Below, piece after piece: positions 32,714 through 44,400 of a stretch of DNA of 64,000 nucleotides. A program made the translations under genes and the position numbers. Source of the stretch: Balanoglossus misakiensis (lineage: Eukaryota; Hemichordata); contig CM082583.2 of NCBI GenBank assembly GCA_040954595.2, positions 248,001 through 312,000 of the forward strand, written 5' to 3'. Below the pieces are notes generated by a model. The model worked only from the letters and a program-made list of their open reading frames with translations, was not told the DNA's origin and did no database searches. How positions within the stretch are numbered: the stretch's first letter is position 1; every line of letters starts with the position of its first letter.

Positions 32714-33494
32714 GATGGGGCACCCATATCATTTTACCCATTGCTATGGGTCGCTTTGGGACATTACACCCAGATTTGGACTAGTCTAAGAAGGGGCTGG
32801 TACCTAGTTGAAAATCTGCACAATTGTGAGCGCGTGCCCCCTGAAGCCATTCATATGAAAATTAGCTAACTCAAATTTCAAAATCCTACCACTTTTCAGT
32901 CTGTGACGTCAAATACAAAATTGATTACATATTTGTTAGGTGCTCGAACCAGAGAAGACCGTGAAGGAATTTGTTTTCGAATATGGTTGTTGTATCTGTG
33001 GATTTCAGCATACATATACCACCCCTGAACAAGTCACCGATTTTGGGTGTTTTTGGACGCACTCTTCCATCGGTATCGCTCTTAGTGCGTTGATAACCGC
33101 TAAATCGATCCTTCACGCTATGCGGAAGTGTGTTCTCTGTGAACAGGTGAAATCGGACTAGCGTACGTGGCCTGTACAAAATGTCTTAGGGATTTTTTTT
33201 ACGATACTAAATCCAGTGTACAAAATCAGTGGAATTTTAGTGTTTGATCCAGTTACTGTGGTTACAGGATACTCACGCTGGCGCTGACCATTGCTTTGCC
33301 GTACTAGCATGGTGGCCTATGGCCGGTTGGTAGCTCCCGTATCCATACTTGGATACGGGGTGTGCACACAATCGTACATATTTTAACTACAGTAACAAGC
33401 CCCTTGATGGACGTTCATAGTGGTTTTGTTCAAAAGCGAGTCAACTCTCCTGTAAAGGCCCACAGCAATGGCCAAAAGATACAGGTGCCTCATC
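32714..33494. mobile_element. TTAA-flanked element, family GATGGGNCMCC, copy 1
   Basis: The left end GATGGGGCACC and the right end GGTGCCTCATC are inverted. TTAA flanks at 32,710-32,713 and 33,495-33,498. It shares its interior with 34,530-35,325 (for example TGAGCGCGTGCCCCCTGA and GTTGTATCNNNNGATTTCAG). The right end lies only 24 bp from the splice border of the DNA-PKcs exon at 33,519. Confidence 0.85.
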
Positions 33495-33518
33495 TTAACA
33501 CCTGAAATATGTACTCAC

Positions 33519-33676
33519 TGTAGCTGTGCAAGTTCTGGCTGTGGTAACCTTGCAAAGAAGTAAAGAATATCCAAGACACGGCTTTTGAATGCCAGTGATG
33601 TGGCAGCATTTGACAGCTCAGCCAGGTACATTTCAAAAACTGGTTTGAAAGCCACATGTTTGGGATCCGAAGACAA
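33519..33676 (-). pseudogene. PRKDC: DNA-PKcs exon 9 of 9 here (HEAT-repeat region), open frame
   Basis: The acceptor GTTCTCAG and donor CA|GTGAGT border 158 bp, phase 0 to 2. It reads LSSDPKHVAFKPVFEMYLAE, then LSNAATSLAFKSRVLDILYF and FARLPQPELAQL. This follows the preceding exon's LLQIDSK just as vertebrate DNA-PKcs follows its LLAKILQIDSSV segment with PEVFTTYISLL. It has no internal defect, but no later DNA-PKcs exon is found below 33.5 kb. TTAA elements sit 24 bp and 37 bp from its two ends. Confidence 0.8.
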
Positions 33677-33713
33677 CTGAGAACAAAGAATAGAAGAACA
33701 CTTGATGCATTAA

Positions 33714-34126
33714 GGATGTACGTTCAGTAAAATTGAAAGTATTGTCATTTTTTTTAATTGTGGATTTTTGGATTCTCCTTTGTATGTATAATGAAAATCC
33801 GTAATAAAATATAGGGGTAACCGCGCTTGTTTTTGAAATAAAGAGCCATGAATTTAGTCGATAATAGAAGAAAACTGCTGACTCAGCATTTTTCACCAAT
33901 GGTTTGTCTATGGGCAAAATTTTTGACGCAATTTATCTAAAAATAGAGCGCGGTGACCCCTATATTTTATTTGACCAATGAATTTATATTTGCTGGACTG
34001 AGCTATGTGTAAAATTTCGTGAAAATGACAATAGTAGAAGTTTGTTTTCTAGCAATTTTCAATGTAATCCTATGCGAAAAAGACCGGGCGCGCACTGTTT
34101 CCGGTTTATGTTCTGCGCGTACATCC
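33714..34126 (+). mobile_element. TTAA-flanked element, family GGATGTACG, copy 2
   Basis: The element is 413 bp with termini GGATGTACG and CGTACATCC. The left target is TTAA (33,710-33,713); the right reads TGAA. It aligns over its whole length with the reverse complement of 18,785-19,998 outside that copy's insert. It gives the minimal form of the family and has no coding frame. Confidence 0.8.
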
Positions 34127-34219
34127 TGAAAAATATCAATCAAAATTAAAGCTGTTGTGTCACAAAAATGATTCTTTTTACTTTAATTCAAAGAAGTATA
34201 AGGTAAAAACTCCTTTTAT

Positions 34220-34525
34220 AGGGACAAAGTCTCTCTCTTGCTGCCCTTTTTTCATTAATTATAGATATAGTGAATCAGCGTTCAACCACACAGAACTTCC
34301 ATCCTGTTTGTAGGATATGAGAGTAAAATCTCACCCAAATGAAAAAATGGTGAACACTGATTATTCATTTTGGAGAGCGTTTCCCTATCGTGCCTTCAAA
34401 AGGGATGGAAGTTGTGTGTGGTCAAACGTGATTCACTATATATCCACATGTAGAATAACATAAACGGTGTCTGGTATCAAACATAATTAATGGAAAAGGG
34501 GCAGCGAGAGAGAGACTTTGTCCCT
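34220..34525. mobile_element. TTAA-flanked element, family AGGGACAAAGTCTCTCTC, copy 1
   Basis: Inverted ends AGGGACAAAGTCTCTCTC and GAGAGAGACTTTGTCCCT flank a 306 bp element. The interior is itself palindromic, with arms GTTCAACCACACAGAACTTC and GAAGTTGTGTGTGGTCAAAC. The right TTAA (34,526-34,529) is shared with the next element; the left reads TTAT. It is a short hairpin-type MITE. Confidence 0.85.
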
Positions 34526-34529
34526 TTAA

Positions 34530-35325
34530 GATGGGTCCCCCGGATCTTTTTGCCCGTTGCTATGGGCCTTTGTAGGACATTACACCCCGATTTGGACTAA
34601 GCCGTTTTCAGAGTCTAACAAGGGGCTGGTAACTAGTTGAAAATCTGCGCGATTGTGAGCGCGCGCCCCCTGACGCCATTGATATGCAAATTAGCTAGGT
34701 CAAATTTCAAAAAGCCTAAGGCTTTTTATTCCGTGACCTCAAAAACGAACTTGATACGTATTCATTAGTTGCTTGAACCAGGGAAGATCGTGACGGATTT
34801 TGTTTTCAAATATTATCGTTGTATCCTACGATTTCAGCATACCCGTACCACACCTGAAAAAGTCATCGATTTTGGGTGTTTTTGGACGCACTCTTCCACC
34901 GGTATCGCTTCTTAGCACGACGAAAATCGAAAAAACGATCCGTCACACTGTGCGGAAGTGCGTTCTCAACAAGCAGGTCAAATTTGGCTGGCCTACGTCG
35001 CCTGTGAAAAAAGCCTTAGGGATTTTCGTGAACGGTACAAAATCTCTGTGTACAAAACATTGGATTTTTAGCGTTCGATCCAGTTACTGTGGTTACAGGA
35101 CGCGCACGCTATCGCTGACCGCTGCTTTGCCGTATTAGCGTGGCGGCCTATGTCCGGGTGGTAGCTGCCGTCACCATACTCAGACAGGGGGTGTGCACAC
35201 AATCATGTGTATTTTTAACTAGTTACAAGCCCCTTGTCGGACGTTCATAACGGTTGCGATCAAAATTGAGTGTAGTGTCCTATAAAGGCCTATAGCAACG
35301 GGCAAAAAGATCAGGGGGACCCATC
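34530..35325. mobile_element. TTAA-flanked element, family GATGGGNCMCC, copy 2
   Basis: The ends GATGGGTCCCCC and GGGGGACCCATC are perfect inverses, and inversion extends inward over GATCTTTTTGCCCGTTGCTA. It is 796 bp. Its left TTAA is the right target of the preceding element and its right TTAA (35,326-35,329) is the left target of the next. No transposase. Confidence 0.9.
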
Positions 35326-35689
35326 TTAAGTGGTTGGAAAGGCTATTTTTGAAGCAAATTCTCTCAATGTTTTATTTTCACAAGTTAGAATAAAGATAAT
35401 GACTTGAAATTTGCAGCAAGTTTTTGTTAACAAACTAAAAAGTGAGGGAAAAATATGACTGTAAAAATACCTGCTAAAATTATGAAATTTGATAAGCCTA
35501 AATATAAATATTCATAATTTTACAAAACATTGATTGAATCTTGACATGTTTTCACAAATTATTGAATAATTTGTATTCATTTTAATATTAAGCAACCCCT
35601 CAAGCAATGTACGGGACATTTTCAGCATAAACTTATTTTTTTTAAGTTATCAGTCAGGAAAATATAGCGTCAAGGACACTGTGGTCCCA

Positions 35690-36840
35690 TTTGAGGACAT
35701 AGCAATAATCATATCTGCTCTGGATGCCAAGATATGGAAAAGTAGGTCAAAGGTCACCTGAGGTCATGCAAAATTTGGGCAAGAAATTTTGACCCTATAC
35801 TGGTCCATGTTCCACAAAAACCAAACCTATAGCCCTATTGGTTTGCCTGTAATTAGGTATGCACATAATTAATGAGATATGCAGGTGTCACAGGTGACCC
35901 CCAATTTTGGTGCTAACCCTCCAAACGCCATGTCTGTACCTGCTCTGGATGCCAAGATATGGTAAAGTAGGTCAAAGGTCACCTAAGGTCATGCAAAATT
36001 TGGGCAAGAAATGTTGACCCTATACTGGTCCATGTTCAACAAAAACCAAACCTATAGCCTTATTGGTTAGCCTGGAATTAGGTATGCACATAATTAATGA
36101 GATATGCAGGTGTCACAGGTGACCCCCAATTTTGGTGCTAACCCTCCAAACGCCATGTCTGTACCTGCTCTGGATGCCAAGATATGGTAAAGTAGGTCAA
36201 TGGTCACCGTAGGTCATGCAAAATTTGGGCAAGAAATTTTGACCCTATACTGGTCCATGTTCAACAAAAACCAAACCTATAGCCTTATTGGTTAGCCTGG
36301 AATTAGGTATGCACATAATTAATGAGATATGCAGGTGTCACAGGTGACCCCCAATTTGGGCTTTTCAATTTTAGTGCCAATCCTCCAAACGCCAAGTCTG
36401 TACCTGCTCTGGATGCCAAGATATGGAAAAGTAGGTAAAAGGTCACCTGAGGTCATGTAAAATTTGGGCAAGAAATTTTGACCCTATACTGGTCCATGTT
36501 CAACAAAAACAAAACCTATAGCCCTATTGGTTAGCCTGGAATTAGGTATGCACATAATTACTGAGATATGCAGGTGTCACAGGTGACCCATATTTTGGCT
36601 TTTCAATTTTAGTCCTAACCCTCCAAACGCCAAGTCTGTACCTGCTCTGGATGCCGAGATATAGGAAAGTAGGTCAAAGGTCACCTGAGGTCACCCAAAA
36701 TTTGGGCAAGAAATTTTGACCCTATACTGGTCGATGTCCCACAAGAACGAAACCTCTAGTTAGCCCGGAATTAGGTATGCACATAATTAATGTGTTAAGC
36801 AGGTGTTACAGGTGAGCCCAAAAATTTGCCTTTTATTTTG
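35690..36840 (+). repeat. Tandem array, 5 units of ~238 bp with DR1/DR4 half-sites
   Basis: AGGTCA-A-AGGTCA is intact at 35,744, 35,969 and 36,671, and mutated by one base at about 36,194 and 36,433. The third hexamer after CCTG is kept in most units. Unit order and phase match the three-unit array at 9.4 kb, so the two elements share an ancestral array. Confidence 0.85.
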
Positions 36841-36930
36841 GCCCCATTGTGCTCACTGACCAATAGACAGTCACTGTACAGGACTATTGCACAGACCAGA
36901 ATTCCACAATAAGGTGTGGACATAGCTTAA

Positions 36931-38020
36931 AGGCGGAACTCCCGTATAAAAGCGCGAGAGCATGCGAGAGTTGGCATAATGGTGGGAGATTCAAACTCAC
37001 TAACAACAGAACGGACGTTGTCCATAAAAGACTGTAAATTTAGGTCTACCGATGATTTTTTTGTCTCTAAATTCAAAAAGGAGTGCATGAGTTTATTTAG
37101 CACTAAATCCGCGGTTTCTGGTGCAATACAATTTGAAAATACTTTCGAAAACCGAAGATGAAATCATTTTGTCGCCGAGATATGACCGGTATATCGGTAC
37201 GATGTTCAGTTTGAATCTGCGTGATTGACATATTATGCAAATCGAAGTTGGGCACCATTGATACGTAGTGGCGTTGATTGCAAAGTGTGCGAGACCTGAA
37301 AATCGGGATATGATCGTACCAAATTTATCACACATGAACATGCACACATCCATAAAATCGGTAGTTCTCTTCTTGGAAATTGTGTTGGTCCTGAAAAGGA
37401 CCGTTTGTATTTGTGTATCAACCGTACAAAGTGAAGAGGGGAAAGCCTCATCAGTGCAATTTATGCCCAACGTACGAAACACCGGGTAAATTCGGGTAGA
37501 GACCACGGACTAGCCAAGACTGCCTATGTGTGGTTACACATTGCGAACAAAAACAAAATTCACAGGAGTTGACCGAATCTCCGGAAGCCGATGTGCTCAT
37601 GGACACGGTGTTTACTTCCGCATCAAACTCGCCGGTAGCCGATACCATGGAGGTACTAGTACCTCCATGCCGATACCACGCACGGTACTAACCCCCGCGG
37701 TCGCAGCAGGTGAACTTATGTGCCCCCGCCGGTCGATGACCGAAAGCTCGGCAGAGAAAATTGCCAGTGCTTTCTCCTGCTCTTCAGTGACCGCTATCTT
37801 GATAATTCGTGTCGACATGATAGATTCAGCTGACAACACGTTCCGCGGGTGCCTAAGAACTAGCTGGATCGCGTGGGTATAGAAATGTGTTTGCTTTTGG
37901 CGGGCGCGGGATGCCCATTTGAGGTCAATTGTTGTAACAATATATAGTGGCGTCAGAGCTTTAGCCACGCCCACATTTTATTGATTTTTGCTCGGTAGGG
38001 CCCTACCGAGCGTTCCGCCT
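36931..38020. mobile_element. TTAA-flanked element, family AGGCGGAAC
   Basis: The ends AGGCGGAAC and GTTCCGCCT are inverses. TTAA lies at 36,927-36,930 and 38,021-38,024, and the empty site is at 10,200-10,203 in the sister element. Near the left end is TATAAAAG (about 36,945). Near the right is the 22 bp palindrome GCTCGGTAGGGCCCTACCGAGC's core, about 37,990-38,011. Several overlapping frames of 60-137 residues exist; none resembles a transposase. Confidence 0.9.
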
Positions 38021-39840
38021 TTAACCATAGAGGTATAAGTAAAGGTATAAATTTAATAAAAATTCATAAAAAAAAAACATCCATGATATCAATTTAACAC
38101 TTACAGGTCGGTGTGAGGTTGACAAAAGGTACATACATACAAATTTTCAAAGCAAACTGACCAGTAATTGGTGACTTACAGAGTTTTGATCAATTTCACA
38201 TTTTACAAGCTAATTTGCATATTTTTGGGCCTGGCAACTTCGTTTGGACAAACTCCCATCTACAGCCCAGCCTGCACCTACACACCAAATATTGACGTGA
38301 TACGCGCAGCGGTTTTCAAGTTTTTGATGTGGACGGTCATACAGACATACATCCATACATCCATACATACATCCATCCATCCATACATACATACAGACGC
38401 AACCCATCCCATAAGGTCCCATGGTATATAGGCCTATACCCATGGGACCTAAAAACAGTTTTTGTTGATATTTTGTATACAACTTGAACGTGCTGCAAAA
38501 ACACACCGGGAAAATTTATGCAAAAACTGCTCCGTTAAATTGTTCTTTTGGATGTTCCGAGCCTTTCCTGAAAGTTTCATGATAAAAAAATTATCTGGCA
38601 TACCAATTCAATCACAAATAAAAACCATAACATTATGGCGAAGGCCAGAAAAGTAGCGAAATACGCAAGGTTTAGCGGCAGTTCACGGCAAAGGATCGCA
38701 TTTATCTGGGTCAAACTCCTTTCCGCTGGCCTTTGGGGTTCCAAAGAAGCGTAAAAATGTCCATAATTTGGCAGCCTTTAATGTACAAGCAAGGCTATCT
38801 ATCGCTGAATATTGCAAGAATCAGTGTTTGCAAGTTACATTTAAATGCCCTTGGCTAGGGGAACCCGTCCTTGTGCGCATGCGTAGCGTCTTGTATAGCA
38901 ACAAGTCGCTGTGGGAGTCCTACATCGCTGGTTGAGTATATGCGTTTGCCTGTTCCGTGAGCGTGACACGAGTGGGTAAAAATTGATGCGAAAGCTTCAA
39001 TTTTTTAGTCCGAAAGTGGACTTACAGCAAAACGTGTCAAACGTACAAGCAGCCAGGGCCAAGAGAGACTACTAGTCCGAGCAGGACAGGGGAAGAATCT
39101 GAACATGGACCGGTCGAACACGGCAGTCAATCATACGCACGTAACGCAGTCAACCATTGCCAATCAAGAGTCGAGCTCACTCCGTTGGCGTAAAAAGATG
39201 TTCTATCGAGTGGCAGTGGAGAATTTACAGATTTTTCAAACAACCTCAATTATATGCCGTCGATAATAAGATTCCCTAGCTTCCTTGCCAGGTGTATGAA
39301 ATTAGCTATCATAAAACCAGCCATATCTTGTTACACGTTTATTGCTCAGAATTTTTCAATGTTTTAATTTTTCTCAAATACATTTTTAGATATAAATTCA
39401 GTGGTTTTAAATGAAATTTTAACTGACACCCTAGCATTTCCAACCACCTTAATTGGGTGTTTACTTTTTGAAACATTACAAATAAAAGTGTGCACAATGA
39501 GTTGTCCGGAGACATAATTCAAAATTCATAGACCGATAACTTCACTCGGTAATACCACAGGATCTGCAATATATTTACATTTCTCCAGCTAGCGAGAGAG
39601 GCAGTTTATTTACCATTAGGAAATGTAAATTGTACGTGAAGCATACGGTTACAGGTGACACACTCATTTAATCGGCCTCCATGCAAAGTGTACAAAACTG
39701 ATACAAATACAAGCAAAACAGCTTGATGATTCTAAAGAATAGGGAAAAGATTTTATTGTAGAAAAAATGTGTGAAATGTGGCAGCTCAGGGGGCTTTCAT
39801 GGTGTGCCATACAGGCTTAATTTAGATTCAAATGACCAAC

Positions 39841-39976
39841 CTTGGAATCAATCTGCAAGAGTTTCTTCAGCAAAATGATAACAGAACTTCTCTGGTCAGG
39901 AGTAGCACCATCACTCCACCAGGACTTCAATAAATTCCAGTTAGATAATATGGCTGCGTGTACTGTCATGCCTTGA
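39841..39976 (-). pseudogene. PRKDC: DNA-PKcs exon 8 of 9 here, open frame
   Basis: The acceptor TTATTTCAG and donor AAG|GTTGGT border 136 bp, phase 2 to 0. It reads QGMTVHAAILSNWNLLKSWW, then SDGATPDQRSSVIILLKKLL and QIDSK. This aligns with the vertebrate DNA-PKcs stretch containing ILQHWKKCDSWWAKDSP and LLAKILQIDSS. The split codon with the preceding exon gives Asn. No defect is seen. Confidence 0.85.
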
Positions 39977-40437
39977 CTGAAATAATTATTGAAGAACATC
40001 CACAAAAAACTAATATGATGTAGTAGGGTTTGATGACAAGTAGTGTACACAATGGAATTCTGTTTTCCAGTTGCAATTTTTTAGTATTTGAAGTTATGGG
40101 TGTGAAGTTTGTTTAATCATGAAATCAGTTTATAACACACCTCATCCACAGTCAGTGTTCTCATTCATTAATCAATTGTCAAGTAGTACGCGTTCTTTTT
40201 GTGCTGATCCATATAAAATGATGTCATCAGCCATCAGTTGTTGGAACTGTTGCACGCCAGGCATCAGTTCCAAAAAATGATGCCTGCTCACATCAAAAAC
40301 AACATGTTGGGCATGTGCGATATAGAAAGCAAACAAAGATGTCATCTGCGGCCGAAGGAAAGGATAGTTGAGAAATTTCACCATACAATTTTTGTATCGT
40401 GAGTTCTTATGCGTAGCTGCGAATGAGATGTGTTACA

Positions 40438-40624
40438 AAACACATATTGACTGGCTTTTCAGGCATCAGCATACGTCTTTCACCCCTCGGGACTGTGAGT
40501 CACCCCCAAAACAGACTGTTTCCCGAGGGCGAAGGTCAAGTGAAACAGTCTGTTTTGGGGATGACTCGCACTCCCTTGGGTTACAGATGTATGCTGATGC
40601 CCTTATAGCCAGTCAACATGTGTA
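40438..40624. repeat. Foldback repeat with ~80-bp arms
   Basis: Left arm CATATTGACTGGCTTTTCAG through CCCCCAAAACAGACTGTTTC; right arm is its inverse ending AGCCAGTCAACATGTGTAT. A diverged half copy is at 40,870-41,000. It lies in a DNA-PKcs intron. The rest of 39,977-41,041 contains an 85-codon open frame but nothing recognisable. Confidence 0.8.
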
Positions 40625-41041
40625 TAATGTGCAGTCATGTAGGGTGCATCAATTTCACACTGATACATACAAAAGAGGACTTACCAGTCAAAAGTTACAT
40701 TGTCAGGCAACAGTTCCGAAAACTGTTAAACTGTTGCCTGGCTAGGTTGGAAAGCACCATCTAGACATGCACACTCCAGAAAACTACATGTGCAATTTTA
40801 TCTTTGCCTGAGACCAACTTGATGACAGTGGAGAAATGTCCTGATTTTATGCTACTGTTGGATGAGGTCTGTTATAAAACACATATGGACTGGCCGTATT
40901 CACGTACCGGTAAGAGCATAATTATGTTTGTAGGGACTGCGAGTCACCCAAAAACAGTCTGTTTTGGGGCGATTTATTTTGGGGTGACTCACAGATCCGA
41001 GGGGACACAATTTTAGTGGCAATTGATTCTGAGAAGCTTAC

Positions 41042-41291
41042 TTTTTCCTAAGGTCTCTATTGTTGGTGATGTGATCCAGCAATCCATTCAGTATGGTACT
41101 AATAACAGTGGAGTTTGACACTGCCTCCTTCATCAGTGTCTGTGTGACTTCCTGTGCATGCAATGCAAGCTGGGTATTGATGGGTATTTTGAACTGACTG
41201 TAGAAGGCTATCCCATATATCCTGTGTAGACCTCTGCAGCACTTGATTTGACAGCCGTCTTGTTCAAAAGCCCTCTTAGAAGCTCTTTTGA
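41042..41291 (-). pseudogene. PRKDC: DNA-PKcs exon 7 of 9 here, frameshifted
   Basis: The acceptor CTCCACAG and donor AA|GTAAGC border 250 bp. Phase 0 to 2 needs 3n+2, so one base is missing or two are extra. The first frame reads SKELLRGLLNKTAVKSSAAE, VYTGYMG, then TAG. The second frame reads IAFYSQFKIPINTQLALHAQ, then TQTLMKEAVSNSTVISTILN and GLLDHITNNRDLRK. The join corresponds to the HGEYFYSLFSETINTELL and VSAVLNGMLDQ part of vertebrate DNA-PKcs. Confidence 0.85.
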
Positions 41292-41385
41292 CTGTGGAGA
41301 ACAGTTGAAATCAAACTCTTTTGAACTGTACATGTATTACATCTTGTTCACAAGACTGAAAAACGGCCAGAAAGTGAAACACAAA

Positions 41386-43410
41386 GCTAGAATTAAAGCT
41401 GCAAGCAGCATTGAAGGGGCCCAAGCATAGAGTTAATAACCATTAGACTCCATTCAGGGTTGTACCATTCAAATGCGTAGGCCGTATGTATTTGCTCTCG
41501 ATGTTGAGATATGGGGAAGTAGGCAACCACCCGAAATGCATGTCCTACAACAAGTACAAACACAACAACCAAAGGTGAACTTCTACGTTGTAAGTACTTC
41601 AGTAAGTATACTTCAAAGGTCAGCTGAGGGTACCCAACATTTTTTTATTTGGTTCATATTCAAGACAACGGAAAATCCCCGCTGGTTGGGTTTGTCAAAT
41701 TAGATATGGCCATAATAATGAGTTACTCGAGTAAGTTACAGGTGGCCCCAGGAATTTAGCATTTCATGACGCAGAGGGTCCTACCCTACCCCTCCAAACA
41801 CCTGGCTATATATGATGTGCGTGCTAACATATGGAAAGCAGGTCAATGGACACCTGAGGTCACCCAAAAATTTGACAAAAAATTTTCATTCCTGTTTATG
41901 TCATGTGCAACAAATCCTACATTTGCAGCCCTTTCACTTTGCCTACCATTAGGTATGCATGTAATACATGAATCAAGCAGGTGTCGCAGGTATCCCCCTG
42001 TATTTGACATTTCATGATAGTTTCATCTCTCCAAATACCAAAGCTGCACCTGTACAACGGGCTGAGATATGGCACTGTATGACAGAGGTCATCCAAATCA
42101 ACTTATACATTTGGGCAAAAACAAACTGACACTTACATTCGTCCCTGTGGAACAAAAACCACACATATTGCCCTGTTGGTTAGTGTCCAATTAAATGTAC
42201 AAAATCAATGACTTAGGCAGGTGCAACAGGGGACCCCGCCTTTGGTATATCATTATGGTCCCATCCGTATATGCCCCCCGCACCCCCAACGCCAAAGCTG
42301 CATGCATCTGCTATGGATGCTCACTCAGCAAAAGTAGGTGAAATGTCACATAAGGTCGCCCATAACTTGACAGGAAAATCGGACTTCAAATTGATCCATG
42401 TGCAACAAATACCACGCTAGCATCCCTTTCATTGACCCCACAATTACGCACATAATTGAGTTACACAGGTGTCACAGGTGACCCCCGAATCGGACGTATT
42501 ACTAGTATTTTGGTCCCATACAGCTGCATGAAGCTGCGTGCCATTACGGGCGACCTGATAACCCCCACGGCCACCTGTGGGCCGACCCCCATACTGAACG
42601 TCCAGTTGCAACGTCACGACTGAAGTAGGAACTTTTGAACGGCAACGAAGCCTGATCTCTGATTATTGCTGGTACCATACTCCCTACGTGCAAGAAAATC
42701 ACTGGTCTGCTGATGTATTTCGGCCACATTAGCGACTGAGGGTCAAAGTCCGCGGCCGCATTACATTGAATTTAACCAGTGTAGCCGGGTCTGGATAGAA
42801 ACATTTGAACGGCATTAGCTAACAAACTCAGCGTAATTCAATAAAACGCCCTAACACAGCCTGAACTCCGATAATGTGTTGTCCCAAAATTCATTCCGTG
42901 GAAAATAATCACTGGTCAGTTTACGTATTTCAGCCGATTTTCCAAGGACTACTGCAACCCGCCAGAAGTGAGTAGTGCTAATGAGATCTCCACAACATTA
43001 CGTAATGACGGTCAAAGTCCGATGCCCCAGTGTCCGTCCTCAGCCCACCAAAAAATGTGAAAAATATTACAAAAATCTTCTTCTCAAAATCGACGTGGCC
43101 TAGGACCTTGAAATTTGGCACAGGGGATTTTGGCCACATGATCTACAAAAATCGCGAAAAGAATGTACATGCCCCCATTAACGTGCAAATTAGGTCAATT
43201 TGAAAATTTCGCTCGATTATAGTCACCAAGTCACGTGACTAATTAAAAATTCAAAGGGCAGGTGCACCAGTACTCATGGGCCCCAACCATCGTGCCAAAT
43301 TTCAAGGTCCTAGGCCACGTCGATTTTGAGAAAAACGGGAGCAAAAAAACGACTCAAGAAGAAAGAAGAAAAACTCCAGCAATAATAATCAGGCGCTTGG
43401 TCCCCTAAAT
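41386..43410 (+). repeat. Old degenerate repeats including decayed DR1-type units
   Basis: It opens GCTGCAAGCAGCATTGAAGG and contains, about every 230 bp, decayed phrases of the 238-bp unit (AGGTGTCACAGGTGACCCCC at 42,466; AGGTCACCCAAAA at 41,853). From 43,080 the reverse of the CArG/E-box family appears with TCACGTGA (43,231). No gene is seen. Confidence 0.55.
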
Positions 43411-43704
43411 ATCATGTATAAACTCATTGGTTTGGTGTGCTTTGGTGTGCTTTTGTGTGGTGCAGTGTGCCCTTAACAAACACAATTTTTAAAAGCTTTG
43501 AGTCAATTTAAGGATATCTAAAAATTTCTCTGAGGCAGCCCTATACATTTGAATGTGGTGTTGATAATTTTCTTGAGTGAACATTGAGCTTGTTGAGTCA
43601 GTAGCGTGACAAATGGGCTAGAGGGCACACTGCTGTGATATGCCATGGTGCGGAGACACTAGGGTAGGGAACAACATTAACAATAACAGACATAAATAAT
43701 AAAA

Positions 43705-44345
43705 CATGATACAGAGAGCAATATCACGATTTGAAGCCTGCATGAGGGATGGTGCTCTCTGACCACAATATTGATGATGCCCGAGCCGCAGGCGAGGGTA
43801 TCATCAATATTGTGGTTAGAGAGCACCAGCCCGAGGGCAGGATTCAAATCGTGATGTTGCCCAAGCATCATGTGCTATTAATTTTATTACGCCGAACATT
43901 TGAACATATATACACTACAGCATAGAAGAACGTAGACTCGCGTCCATATGTCGTACGTTGCTGAGAATGTAAAATGTCTCGATCTCCCAAGAACTATACC
44001 TACTTCGAACTCAGACAATTTTGAGGATACTGCGCTGTTGGTTGCGATTTTGGTGTATTTACTGTCTGTTTGCATAAAATATCGTCCATTTGAACAGGTA
44101 TTAAGCTTATGTGTCGCTTTGAAGCCATAGATGCGGGAGTTGACTGATCGTGAAGGAAGCCATTGAACAACAGTTAGTATGCGCAGAAGTCGCACGCAGA
44201 ACACCAAAACAACTCAGCGGCCAATATCAGCGCACGCGACAGGGCTTTATCAACTCTAGCCATGTTATATCACTTTTTTTTCTATATCACGTGAGCGCAT
44301 CTCAGCCAATCATGAATACGGTATAATACATGAGGTGTAATAATG
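43705..44345 (+). mobile_element. Palindrome-headed element, copy 2
   Basis: Inverted arms (43,713-43,862) around GATGCCCGAGCCGCAGGCGA, then a body collinear with 24,890-25,520 (GAAGCCATAGATGCGGGAGT, GATCGTGAAGGAAGCCATTG). The palindrome is better preserved here than in copy 1. Confidence 0.75.
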
Positions 44346-44400
44346 AATATTATAACAACATGACAAAGTTCAATTAATCAATCAATCAATCAATCAAAAA

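Larger units (their letters stand above)
35665..38450 (+). mobile_element. Dispersed GCGTCAAGG...GGGACCT element, copy 3, nested
   Basis: It starts TAGCGTCAAGGACACTGTGG and ends CATGGGACCT, between A runs. The corresponding point of the 29-30 kb copy reads an uninterrupted GGAAAACACAGTTTTTG. It contains five 238-bp units, the common 3' module, and the 1,090 bp TTAA element at 36,931. Confidence 0.85.
35330..39448. mobile_element. TTAA-flanked element, family GGTAGTTGGAAAGGC, copy 2, with nested insertions
   Basis: The ends GTGGTTGGAAAGGCT and CATTTCCAACCACC lie next to TTAA (35,326-35,329; 39,449-39,452). The two outer parts align with 29,048-30,032. The middle is filled by the 2.8 kb element at 35,665-38,450, and about 385 bp at 38,880-39,265 are also absent from copy 1. 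Total 4.1 kb; no transposase. Confidence 0.85.

Noticed and set aside
36979-37974. Overlapping frames inside the AGGCGGAAC element as a transposase
   Set aside because: Longest is 137 codons, without DDE/D motif spacing; the element is too short for a piggyBac transposase.
40172-40384. Minus-strand frame FLRPQMTSLFAFYIAHAQHV as an additional DNA-PKcs exon
   Set aside because: The PRKDC exons on either side (41,042 and 39,841) join directly with matching phase and homology, leaving no room for it.
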